DNA from: Amaricoccus solimangrovi | GTDB lineage: Bacteria > Pseudomonadota > Alphaproteobacteria > Rhodobacterales > Rhodobacteraceae | Direction: 5' to 3' | DNA: 37,326 nt | Assembly (NCBI RefSeq): GCF_006385685.1 | Contig: NZ_VFRP01000032.1 | Location: forward strand, 1-37,326 | In this document: positions 26,161 through 33,741 of the stretch, piece after piece | How the letters are laid out: the number at the start of each line of letters is the position of its first letter | Numbering within the stretch: the first letter of the stretch is position 1 | Translations under genes and position numbers: made by a program | The notes under the pieces: model-generated | Seen by the model: the letters and a program-made list of their open reading frames with translations, nothing else | What the model was told of the DNA's origin: nothing | The model's database searches: none

Positions 26161-27876
26161 ATGGATCTTAATAGCTATGAAGTTGTCTGGCCGCGCGGCC
26201 GTCAGTTCAAGGACGGATCCCGCCTCGCACGGCGCCTCCAGACGCTCGAAGGCAAGACGATCGCCCAGCTCTGGGACTGGATCTTCAAGGGCGACAAGAT
26301 GTTCGAGGTCTGGGAGCGCGAACTGAAAAAGCGCTACCCGGGGGTGAGCTTCGTCGACTGGCGGGAGTTCGGCGAGATCCACGGGCATAACGAGCGCAAG
26401 GTGCTCGAGTCGCTTCCGGAGAAATTCGCCCGCTTCGGCGTCGATGCGGCGCTGGTCGGCGTCGGCTGCTGCGGAAGCTGCACCGCCGGCGTGACGCCCG
26501 CGGCGATCCATATCGAGAAGATGGGCATTCCCACGGTCTCGATGATCTGCTCGGGCTTCGAGATGCAGGGCAAGATGACGGCCAAGGGCCTCCAGATGCC
26601 GAACCTGCCCTATACGGTTCATCCGGGCCATGTGAACTTCGCCACCGACGAGGAGCTTGATCGCATCGCGGCGGGCGTCATGCTCGACCAGGTGATCCGC
26701 GGCCTGACCGTCCAACCCACCGAGGAGGCGCTGAGCACCGAACCCGGCGCGACCGATGTCGTCTTCCGCGGCAACTACAACGCGGTGCAGCAGGAGTTCC
26801 TGAAGAACGAATGGAGCGAGGGCCTGCCGGTGGTGCCGCCGACGCGCGAGGCCGTCGAGGAATTCCTGCGGTTCACCGATCGCGACCCGGACGAGGTTCT
26901 CGGACTGGTGCTGCCCGACAACCGCGAGGCGACGGTCTGGAACATCGCGGTGAACGGCGTGATCTCCGGCTGCCGGCCGGAATACATGCCGGTTCTCCTC
27001 GCCCTCGTCGACGCGATGGTCGATCCGACCTTCGGCGTGGAGCACCTCGGCCAGACGCCCGGCACCGAGACGCTGATCATCGTCTTGGGCAAGATAATCA
27101 AGGATCTGAAGTTCAACCACGGTCAGGGCCTCCTGCGTCCGGGCTTCCAAGCCAATACCTCGATCGCGCGGTTCTGGCGGATGTACCTGCGCAACATCGG
27201 CGGCTTCCTGCCCGGCAAGGCGGACAAGGGCTGCTATGGCGGCAACTTCCGCATCGTCGTCGCCGAGGACGAGGCCGCCTGCGCGGAAGTGAGCTGGCCG
27301 ACCCACGGCGAGGACGAGGGGCTGAGGCGCGGCGAGAACGCGGTCACGATCACCGCCTGCACCGAGATGACCCAAGCGATCGAGGTGGGCGACCCGGAGC
27401 CCGAGCAGATCCTGAAGAACATCGAGGCCCGCATGGCCGACAACAACATGTTCATCCAGTTCTTCTTCCGGGGCATGGTGACGCGGCCGACCGTGATCCT
27501 GACGCCGCTCATCATGCGCCAGCTGGCCGCGAAGGGCTGGACCAAGGAAGCGGTGCGCCGCCACCTCTACGAAAACGCCAAGCTCCGGGTCTCGCGGCTC
27601 TCGGGGATGATCCTCAACCGCTTCTACAAGGGCATCAACGACAGGAACTGGCCCGAGCAGCTCGGCACCTCGATGGATGTGGAGCGCGACATCCAGATGG
27701 TCTCGAAACCCGAGGATTTCCTCATCGTCATCGCGGGAGACCCGGCGCGCGACCATGTGATGATCGGCTCGAGCAATGGCTACATCGGCTTCCCGGTAAC
27801 GAAGCGCGTGACCCTGCCGGCCGATTGGGACCGGCTTCTGTCGGGCGAGACGGAGAAGATCGCCGAGCTCGCCTGA
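26161..27876 (+). CDS. UGSC-family protein, cysteine form (571 aa)
   Basis: The signature is GVGCCGSCTAG (C103, C104, C107). In the UGSC family of (seleno)proteins this site reads U-G-S-C with selenocysteine first; here the U position is TGC-encoded Cys104 (26470-26472), preceded by an extra Cys103. The N-terminal domain (1-190) carries this redox site. The C-terminal domain (200-560) begins WSEGLPVVPPTREAVEEFL and includes NIAVNGVISGCRPEYMPV, GQGLLRPGFQANTSIARFWRM and GKADKGCYGG, which I know only as the usual UGSC companion domain. Family members are thought to be thiol redox enzymes, but their reaction is not established to my knowledge. Start 26161 is set by GGAGGAAATT; an upstream ATG at 26101 lacks a site. 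It is cytoplasmic. The neighbours are sulfur-transfer genes and a TrxR-like protein. Confidence 0.75.
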   Translation: MDLNSYEVVWPRGRQFKDGSRLARRLQTLEGKTIAQLWDWIFKGDKMFEVWERELKKRYPGVSFVDWREFGEIHGHNERKVLESLPEKFARFGVDAALVGVGCCGSCTAGVTPAAIHIEKMGIPTVSMICSGFEMQGKMTAKGLQMPNLPYTVHPGHVNFATDEELDRIAAGVMLDQVIRGLTVQPTEEALSTEPGATDVVFRGNYNAVQQEFLKNEWSEGLPVVPPTREAVEEFLRFTDRDPDEVLGLVLPDNREATVWNIAVNGVISGCRPEYMPVLLALVDAMVDPTFGVEHLGQTPGTETLIIVLGKIIKDLKFNHGQGLLRPGFQANTSIARFWRMYLRNIGGFLPGKADKGCYGGNFRIVVAEDEAACAEVSWPTHGEDEGLRRGENAVTITACTEMTQAIEVGDPEPEQILKNIEARMADNNMFIQFFFRGMVTRPTVILTPLIMRQLAAKGWTKEAVRRHLYENAKLRVSRLSGMILNRFYKGINDRNWPEQLGTSMDVERDIQMVSKPEDFLIVIAGDPARDHVMIGSSNGYIGFPVTKRVTLPADWDRLLSGETEKIAELA

Positions 27877-27898
27877 GAAGCGGGGCAGTCACGGGACG

Positions 27899-27914
27899 GG
27901 CGCGCTCGCGCGCC
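27899..27914. repeat. GC palindrome after the UGSC gene
   Basis: GGCGCGC (27899-27905), TC, GCGCGCC (27908-27914) form a perfect dyad 20 nt after the UGSC stop codon. It has no following T-run. With the next hairpin it may make a two-part transcription stop between convergent genes. Confidence 0.4.
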
Positions 27915-27935
27915 GGTCTCCCGAACGAGGAAGCC

Positions 27936-27960
27936 GCCGCGGTCCCGCGGCAGTCTTCTT
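27936..27960 (+). terminator. Probable rho-independent terminator of the UGSC gene
   Basis: GCCGCGG (27936-27942), TC, CCGCGGC (27945-27951) form a strong stem followed by AGTCTTCTT, which is T-rich on the plus strand. It sits about 60 nt after the UGSC stop and before the convergent desulfurase gene. The T-run is imperfect. Confidence 0.55.
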
Positions 27961-28009
27961 GATACCGGCCTCCACCGGACTGACTGACGGGGCGGCGCGG
28001 AGCGGCCCG

Positions 28010-29254
28010 TTATACGGAGCCTCCGGGCAGCGCCTCGCGGGCGACCGCCGCCCGCGCGAGATCCCTGACCGCGTCGCAGAAGAGCTCGACCTCCGCCTGG
28101 GTCGTGTAGAGGCCGAAGCTCGCGCGGCAGAGCGCCCCCACGCCAAGCGTCCGCAGGAGCGGGCGCGAGCAGAAGCTCCCAGCGCGCGTCGCGATGCCGA
28201 GGCGGTCGAGTTCGACCGCGATCTTCCGGGCATCCAGTCCGGCGATCTCGAAGGAGAGGATCGGGCCGGAATCGTCGGCACCCCACACGCTGACGCCCTC
28301 GATCCCGGAGAGCCGGCGCCGGGCATGGGCGCGCAGCCCCCGCTCGTGCGCGGCCACCTGCTCCATTCCCAGCCGCGTGAGGTATCGCAGCGCCACGCCG
28401 AGGCCGATCTGCGGGACGATGGCCGGCGTGCCGGCCTCGAACCGGAGCGGGAGGCCGGCATAGACTACGCCCTCGCGCGTGACGTCGCGGATCATGTCGC
28501 CGCCGCCCCGGAACGGCCGCGTTTCCGCCATCCGCTCCCGCCGCGCGTAGAGGGCGCCCGATCCGCTCGGGCCATAGAGCTTGTGGCCGGTGATCGCATA
28601 GAAATCGCACCCGATCGCCGCGACATCGACGGATGTATGCGCGGCCGTCTGCGAGCCGTCGACCAGCACCGGCACCCCGCGCTCCGCCGCGCCCCGGCAG
28701 ATCGCCGCGACATCGACGAGACCTCCGAGCACGTTCGACATGTGCGAGACCGCCACCAGCCGGGTGCGCGGCCCGATCGCGTCGAGCACCGCGCCCGGGT
28801 CGAGCGTGCCGCCCTCCCCGAGATCGACCCACCGCAGCCTCACCCCCTGACGTTCGCGCAGGAAGTGCCAGGGAACGATGTTCGCGTGATGCTCCAGGGC
28901 CGAGAGCACGATCTCGTCGCCCTCCCGAAGCCGGGGCGCCGCCCAGGCGTAGGAAACGAGATTGATCGCGTCGGTCGCCCCGGAGGTGAAGATGATCTCC
29001 TCCTCCGAAGCGGCTCCGAGGAAGCGGGCGACGATCTCGCGGGTCGATTCGTATCGTTCCGTCGCAAGACTGGACAGGTAGTGAAGGCCGCGATGGACAT
29101 TCGCGTATTCGTTTTCATAGGTCTCCGCGATCGCCTCGATCACCGCGCGGGGCTTCTGCGCCGAGGAGGCGGTGTCGAGATAGACGAGCGGATGGCCGTC
29201 CACCTCGCGCGACAGGATGGGAAAATCAGCGCGCACCGCCTCGACGTCGTACAT
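28010..29254 (-). CDS. SufS/CsdA-type cysteine desulfurase (414 aa)
   Basis: This is a PLP enzyme that removes sulfur (or selenium) from cysteine to form a persulfide. Visible are YLDTASSAQKP, the HHANIVPW motif, VSHMSNVLGG, VLVDGSQTAAH, the PLP lysine in ITGHKLYGPSG (K225) and the active-site loop TRAGSFCSRPLL (C362). In classical SufS the loop reads RAGHHCAQP, so the residue before the Cys and the following two differ. Start 29254 follows AAAGGAGG. No sufBCD genes are near, so Fe-S assembly is less likely than feeding the TusA/DsrE-like carriers encoded divergently. Confidence 0.9.
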   Translation of the reverse strand: MYDVEAVRADFPILSREVDGHPLVYLDTASSAQKPRAVIEAIAETYENEYANVHRGLHYLSSLATERYESTREIVARFLGAASEEEIIFTSGATDAINLVSYAWAAPRLREGDEIVLSALEHHANIVPWHFLRERQGVRLRWVDLGEGGTLDPGAVLDAIGPRTRLVAVSHMSNVLGGLVDVAAICRGAAERGVPVLVDGSQTAAHTSVDVAAIGCDFYAITGHKLYGPSGSGALYARRERMAETRPFRGGGDMIRDVTREGVVYAGLPLRFEAGTPAIVPQIGLGVALRYLTRLGMEQVAAHERGLRAHARRRLSGIEGVSVWGADDSGPILSFEIAGLDARKIAVELDRLGIATRAGSFCSRPLLRTLGVGALCRASFGLYTTQAEVELFCDAVRDLARAAVAREALPGGSV

Positions 29255-29439
29255 TTGGAACCTCCTTTCAGGCTCGGGTGTGTCATAGCCCGGTCTCTCC
29301 CGCCGCGCCCTGCCGAGTTGTTGTCCGGCCCTCACCTGGCGTGACCCCCCTCAGCTTTTCTCACGGCTGTGTAACAGCGTTCGATCGCACGGCGGCGAGA
29401 ATACCGCCTATGGTCCCGGCCAAGGACTTCCTCCCCGGA

Positions 29440-29509
29440 CTGGGCTGCCCGGCGCCTGCCGGGCGGCCGCTTCTTTTCGCGGGCGGACGCGCCGGACAGC
29501 CCAGGGGAG
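29440..29509 (+). promoter_or_regulatory. Structured leader before the tusA-like gene
   Basis: CTGGGCTG (29440-29447) can pair with CAGCCCAG (29497-29504), enclosing a hairpin GCCCGGC / GCCGGGC (29447-29453 and 29458-29464) that is followed by TTCTTTTC. The outer 3' arm runs into the ribosome site AGGGGAG (29503-29509) of the gene starting at 29516. Such a fold could hide the ribosome site or act as an attenuator. It is seen as sequence only; the rest of the divergent interval 29255-29515 shows no gene. Confidence 0.4.
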
Positions 29510-29515
29510 CCGCGG

Positions 29516-29752
29516 ATGAACGGGGAGAGTGAGGAGCGCTGGGACGCGGGGGAGCTTGGCTGCGGCGAGCTCGTCGTGCTGCTCCGGATGCGCCTGCGGC
29601 GGATGCCGGGCCGGATACTCCACCTGATCGCCCGGGACACCGGGGCCGCCGAGGACCTGCCTGCCTGGTGCCGGATGACCGCCAACACGCTCGAACGTCA
29701 CGACCCGGCGACTGCGAGCTTCTGGATCCGCTCGAAGTCTGACTGGAACTGA
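29516..29752 (+). CDS. TusA-like sulfur carrier (78 aa)
   Basis: The small protein has the TusA fold: strand-Cys-helix DAGELGCGELVVLLRMRLRRM, then a strand and DLPAWCRMTANTL. The carrier Cys is C16, but the canonical CPxP motif reads CGEL, so both prolines are lost. A second Cys (C52) lies in the conserved DLPAWCR segment. It is predicted to hold a persulfide and pass it on, receiving it from the divergent desulfurase. The same altered motif occurs in the TusA domain at 32242. It is the first gene of a rightward operon with dsrE-like and later genes. Confidence 0.8.
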   Translation: MNGESEERWDAGELGCGELVVLLRMRLRRMPGRILHLIARDTGAAEDLPAWCRMTANTLERHDPATASFWIRSKSDWN

Positions 29753-29778
29753 GAACAACACTGGTACCGGAGGGAAGA

Positions 29779-30141
29779 ATGCCCGGAAAATTCGTCGTCT
29801 CGATCACCTGCGCCAAGGACGACACTGACAAGGCGACGGTGGGCTTCGTCGTCGCGAACGCCGCCGCCGCCTCGGACAAGGACACGGTCGTCTTCCTCTC
29901 GACCGAGGGCACGCGCCTGTCACAGAAGGGGTACGCCGATGACATCCACGAGGAAGGCTTCGCGCCGCTCGGCGAGCTGATGGCGAGCTTCGCCGAGGCG
30001 GGCGGCGTCATCTATGTGTGCTCGCCCTGCTTCAAGAAGCGCGGGCTCGACGAGGACAATCTCGTCTCGGGCGCGAAGGTGGTCGGCGGCGCGAAACTGG
30101 TCGAGTTCATGAGCGACGGCGTCTCCTCGGTCAGCTACTGA
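29779..30141 (+). CDS. DsrE-like sulfur-transfer protein (120 aa)
   Basis: This is a Rossmann-like DsrE/DsrF fold: KFVVSITCAKDD with Cys11, a KATVGFVVANAAAASDKDTVVFLSTEG segment, and the Cys pair VYVCSPC-type IYVCSPCFKKRG (C81, C84). The region before that pair matches the conserved active-site position of DsrE. A GGAGGGAAGA ribosome site precedes ATG 29779. Partnership with TusA in sulfur relay is established for the families and fits the 26-nt spacing here. It is cytoplasmic. Confidence 0.85.
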   Translation: MPGKFVVSITCAKDDTDKATVGFVVANAAAASDKDTVVFLSTEGTRLSQKGYADDIHEEGFAPLGELMASFAEAGGVIYVCSPCFKKRGLDEDNLVSGAKVVGGAKLVEFMSDGVSSVSY

Positions 30142-30149
30142 GGCGCGCG

Positions 30150-30659
30150 ATGATCCCGGTCCGCCTGATGCTCGCGACCTTCCTGCTCGTTGCCCTCAGC
30201 TATGTCGCGCTCTCCTTCGCGCTCTTCGAGATGCCCGCGACCGAGACCGCGGCCGCGGATTGCGGCTTCCTCCCCGGCGAGTTCGTCTCGGCGGGCGAGC
30301 TCACCTTCGGCAGGACCGAGGCCTTCGCGGTGAGCTTCGTTCGCAAGCAGGAATATCTCACCGCCGCGTCGCTCGGCCTCGCCGGGGCCTTCCTCGCCTT
30401 CGCGCTCACCGCCGGCCGGCGCGGCGGCGCGGCCTCCGCGGGGGCGGCGGCCGGAGGCGGGCTGATGGCGCTCGGCGCGGTCTGCGTCGGCTGCCTCGCG
30501 CCGGCGCTCTCGGTCGTCGGGCTCGGCGTGCTCGGGAGCCTCTTCGCCGGGGTGCCCAAGGCGCTCCTCTTCCTCAACACGCTCGCGCTCACCGGCTGGG
30601 GCACGCTCTACCTCTCCCGCCGCCTCGCCACCTGCTCCCCCGCCGCATCGAGGGCCTGA
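30150..30659 (+). CDS. Membrane protein with a Cys pair in a membrane helix (169 aa)
   Basis: Four or five hydrophobic segments are seen: LMLATFLLVALSYVALSFAL, YLTAASLGLAGAFLAFAL, LMALGAVCVGCLAPALSVVGLGVLG and ALLFLNTLALTGWGTLYL. The CVGC pair followed by APALSVVG resembles the Cys-containing first helix of MerT-type carriers, though overall similarity is not evident. A polar stretch after the first helix contains a further Cys. It lies 8 nt after the dsrE-like stop and 3 nt before the next gene, so it is in the same operon. It may move a sulfur compound or electrons across the membrane. Confidence 0.75.
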   Translation: MIPVRLMLATFLLVALSYVALSFALFEMPATETAAADCGFLPGEFVSAGELTFGRTEAFAVSFVRKQEYLTAASLGLAGAFLAFALTAGRRGGAASAGAAAGGGLMALGAVCVGCLAPALSVVGLGVLGSLFAGVPKALLFLNTLALTGWGTLYLSRRLATCSPAASRA

Positions 30660-30662
30660 CCG

Positions 30663-32234
30663 ATGAAATCGCTGCTGCTCGCCTGCGCCGCGCTCCTCGC
30701 GGGCCCCGCTTTCGCCCCCGCCTACGCGGATGACGCGGCGCTGCTCACCCCGGCGAAGCCCGGCTGGCCGCTCGCCCATCCGATCGCGACCGCCGACATT
30801 CCCACCCCGCCCTTCTCGCTCCCGACGGAGCGCGGCGTGAAGCCGGCCTATGTCGCCTCCCTGCCCGGCCTGCCGCAGGGGCGCAAGATGACCGACGACT
30901 TCGGCCGCGAGACGCTCAAGTACGATGGCGTCTTCATCCGCGGCAGCCGGGTCGAGAATGGCGAGGTGGTGATCCCGCCGGGCGGCCTCGCCTATCTCGA
31001 GGACACCTGGGGCGGCGAGGTGGCGCTGCGCGGCGAGAAGGTGCCGATGCTCGGCCGCGACGTGACCTATGTCGATTACGACATGTCGATCGTGGTGAAG
31101 CATGACGTGACGATCCCCGCCGGCCAGGCGGTCGCGGTCGGAGGCACGGTCTATCAGTACTACGCCACCGTGGGCCACGAGCAGATGGCCAACAACACGC
31201 TGCATGTGAAGACGATCGCGGGCACAGACTGGGAATGGGCCTTCGGTTCCCCGGTGCTCTCGGCGGGCGAGACCGGCTGGTGGGGCGACCGCTTCGCCCA
31301 GCTCTACAACCAGGGTCAGGCGCGCGAGATCAAGCGCGAGGCGATCACTTTCGACTGGCTCTCGGGCGTGCGCATGGACCGGATGCTCTACGCGACCGAC
31401 CCGCTCTTCGCCGGGCTCGCGGGTGCGGGTGACAGCTGGAAGGTCGGCGGCCGCGAGCTCCGGGTCGCGGCGGTGGACGAGACCGCGGGAACCGTGACGC
31501 TGGAGCTTCTCGCGGACAGCAAGGTGACGGTGACCCGCGTGCTCGGGCCGGTCCAGGCCGACCGACTGATCGAGGACGACACGGCGCGCAAGGCGCTGGT
31601 CTTCGAGGATGGCGACATGGTCGCCTTCCTGTCGCCCTGGCCGAAGGGCTTCGACGGTGGCAAGGCGAGCCTCAAGGTCTACGGCGGCGCCTTCGCGCTC
31701 GGCTACGGCGCGGATTACGCGCGCGATCCCCGGTTCGCGAGCTGGCCCGTCGGCTGCCCGACCGGCCATTCCTTCGGCTACATGCTCACCAACAAGGACG
31801 AGATCCGCCTCCGCCCGGGAGAGGCCTACGCGGGTCCGGAAGGCTATTTCAAGGTCGTGGTCGACGCCGCCGACGGCGCGGCCGTCACCGCCTGGCATGT
31901 CGAGGACCGCGACGGGAACCGCTCGATCAATCTCGGCGGGCCGGAAGTCGCCAATGTCGATCTCGTGCTCGGTCAGGGCCGGGTCGCGGGTCAGGCGATC
32001 CTGAAGGACATCGGCCGCGCCATGCTCACCCGCGCCTATGGCGCCGAGGTCGCGCTTCAGAACGCGGCCGCGCCCGAAGGTGCGCCGGCCGCGGCGCCGG
32101 TCTCGGAGCCGCCGGTCTCGGAGGCCGCGGTCGCGCCCGCGGCCGGACTGACCCCCGCGCTCGGCCTCGCCTGCGCGGTTCTCGCGCTGGCCTCGGGCGC
32201 GGTCGGCTACGAAGTCGCCCGGCGCGGGAAGTGA
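30663..32234 (+). CDS. Large exported, C-terminally anchored protein of unknown family (523 aa)
   Basis: The protein has a Sec signal (cleavage near PAYADD, residue 22) and an extracytoplasmic beta-rich body of about 435 residues (for example GVFIRGSRVENGEVVIPPGG, VTYVDYDMSIVVKHDV, QADRLIEDDTARKALVFEDGD). A Pro/Ala/Glu linker and a final membrane helix (LGLACAVLALASGAVGYEV) end in RRGK. The body has almost no Cys residues and many aromatic residues and acids. This is a signal/stalk/anchor design, as in S-layer-like or surface binding proteins. I do not recognise it. In a sulfur operon it may bind a substrate in the periplasm or at the surface. Confidence 0.8.
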   Translation: MKSLLLACAALLAGPAFAPAYADDAALLTPAKPGWPLAHPIATADIPTPPFSLPTERGVKPAYVASLPGLPQGRKMTDDFGRETLKYDGVFIRGSRVENGEVVIPPGGLAYLEDTWGGEVALRGEKVPMLGRDVTYVDYDMSIVVKHDVTIPAGQAVAVGGTVYQYYATVGHEQMANNTLHVKTIAGTDWEWAFGSPVLSAGETGWWGDRFAQLYNQGQAREIKREAITFDWLSGVRMDRMLYATDPLFAGLAGAGDSWKVGGRELRVAAVDETAGTVTLELLADSKVTVTRVLGPVQADRLIEDDTARKALVFEDGDMVAFLSPWPKGFDGGKASLKVYGGAFALGYGADYARDPRFASWPVGCPTGHSFGYMLTNKDEIRLRPGEAYAGPEGYFKVVVDAADGAAVTAWHVEDRDGNRSINLGGPEVANVDLVLGQGRVAGQAILKDIGRAMLTRAYGAEVALQNAAAPEGAPAAAPVSEPPVSEAAVAPAAGLTPALGLACAVLALASGAVGYEVARRGK

Positions 32235-32241
32235 GGCGGCG

Positions 32242-33741
32242 ATGGATCCCGTCGCCCGCCACGACCACCAGCCCGATGTGTCCTTCGACGGCGGCGATCT
32301 CGATTGCGGCAACGGGCTGCTCCTGCTGATCCGCCGTCACATCGACCCGCTGCCGCGCGGCGGGCTCCTCGAGATCCGCTCGACCGAGATCTCTGTCGAC
32401 GAGGACCTGCCCGCCTGGTGCCGGCTGACCGGCAACGAGCTCGTCTCCTGGACCAAGGTGGCGAAGCAGCGCGCCTTCCTCGTCTGCAAGGGGCGGCTGG
32501 ACGAGCGCGAGGCGCGGCGACCCCCCACCGCTCGCGCGCCCGAGCCGGTTCCGGCCGAGGCGCCGCGCGCCCGCGTGCCGGTGGCCCCGCCGCCGGTCCC
32601 GCCGCTCGCTGTGACCGGCATGGGCTCTTGGCCGCGGCCGCGCTGGATGATCGAGGCCATGCACGCCCATGTCGAGGGGCGGCTCGGCGAGGCGGAATTC
32701 CAGGAGACCGCGAACGACGCCGTTCGCCTCGCCATCGCGGCGCAGGAACGCGCGGGCGTCGATCTCGTGACCGATGGCGAGCAGCGGCGCGACAGCTACG
32801 CGAGCTTCGTCGCGAGCCGGCTCGACAATTGCCAGCTCATCCCGCTGACCGATCTGCTGCCCCTCGTCGATCACGCCGAGGAATTCGAGGCTGAGCTACG
32901 CGCGCTCGACATCCCGGCGGGCGATGTAAGGCATCCGGCGGTCTTCGGCCCGCTCCGCCGGTCGCGGCCCTTGGTGGCGCACGAGGTCGACTTCGCGCGC
33001 ACGGTGACGCGCGCGCCGGTCAAGGTCGCCCTGCCCGGCCCCTATCTGCTCACGCGGACGATGTGGATGGAATGCATCTCCGACCACGCCTATCCGAGCC
33101 GCGAAGCCCTCGCCGAGGACATCGTCCGGGTGCTGCGCGAGGAACTCGCGGAGCTCATGGACGCGGGCGCGGCGATTGTCCAGTTCGACGAGCCGGTGCT
33201 CTCGGAAGTCGTCTTCTCCGGCCCGAAGAGCAAGCGCTCCTTCATGTGCGGCGCGCTATCGGAATCGCTCGGGCCGGAGCATGAGCTCGGCTTCGCGCGC
33301 GATCTACTGAACGCCGTGCTCGACGGCGCGTCGCGCGACCGGACGGCGCTGCATGTCTGCCGCGGAAACTGGACGCCCGACGAGGCGGTTGCGCTCGCCG
33401 GCGGCTACGCGCCGCTTGTTGAGACGCTCGCGGCGGTGCGGACCGGCGCCTATCTCCTCGAGATGTGCACGCCCCGCGCGGGCGAGATGGAGGTGCTCGC
33501 CGCGCTTCCGGAGGAGGCGCGGATCGGCGTCGGGGTCGTCAACCAGAAGATCCAGACCGCCGAGGCCGTCGAGGCGGTGGCGGCGCGGATCTCCCGGGCG
33601 ATCGACCTTTTCGGGCGCGAGCGGGTGCTCCTCCACCCCGACTGCGGTTTCGCGACCTTCGCGGACAACCCGATCTGCGGTGGCGGACTGGCCGAGGAGA
33701 AGCTCACGGTAATCGCAAGGGCCGTGGAGCGCTTCCGCTAG
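32242..33741 (+). CDS. TusA-MetE fusion: sulfur carrier joined to a zinc methyltransferase (499 aa)
   Basis: Residues 1-85 form a TusA-like domain (GGDLDCGNGLLLLIRR with C22, DLPAWCRLTGNEL with C60), close to the separate TusA at 29516. A Pro/Ala/Arg linker (about 90-120) joins the MetE-type catalytic barrel (125-499). That barrel starts TGMGSWPRP and has QFDEPVL (about 314-320) and all zinc ligands: H371 and C373 (LHVCRGNW), E407 (LLEMCTP) and C468 (LHPDCGF). The MetE N-terminal domain is absent, so it is a core-MetE enzyme. Methyl transfer to or from a thiol is the family chemistry; the fused carrier suggests the thiol or persulfide is on TusA. It is the last gene of the operon. Confidence 0.85.
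   Translation: MDPVARHDHQPDVSFDGGDLDCGNGLLLLIRRHIDPLPRGGLLEIRSTEISVDEDLPAWCRLTGNELVSWTKVAKQRAFLVCKGRLDEREARRPPTARAPEPVPAEAPRARVPVAPPPVPPLAVTGMGSWPRPRWMIEAMHAHVEGRLGEAEFQETANDAVRLAIAAQERAGVDLVTDGEQRRDSYASFVASRLDNCQLIPLTDLLPLVDHAEEFEAELRALDIPAGDVRHPAVFGPLRRSRPLVAHEVDFARTVTRAPVKVALPGPYLLTRTMWMECISDHAYPSREALAEDIVRVLREELAELMDAGAAIVQFDEPVLSEVVFSGPKSKRSFMCGALSESLGPEHELGFARDLLNAVLDGASRDRTALHVCRGNWTPDEAVALAGGYAPLVETLAAVRTGAYLLEMCTPRAGEMEVLAALPEEARIGVGVVNQKIQTAEAVEAVAARISRAIDLFGRERVLLHPDCGFATFADNPICGGGLAEEKLTVIARAVERFR

Noticed and set aside
28010-29254. Housekeeping SUF Fe-S operon
   Set aside because: Only the desulfurase is present; no sufB, sufC, sufD or sufE lies near it.
29278-29532. 84-codon ORF before the tusA-like gene
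   Set aside because: No ribosome site; it covers the structured leader and overlaps the real start.
30135-32312. 725-codon minus-strand ORF
   Set aside because: It is antisense to the exported protein and membrane protein genes; no domain, shadow composition.
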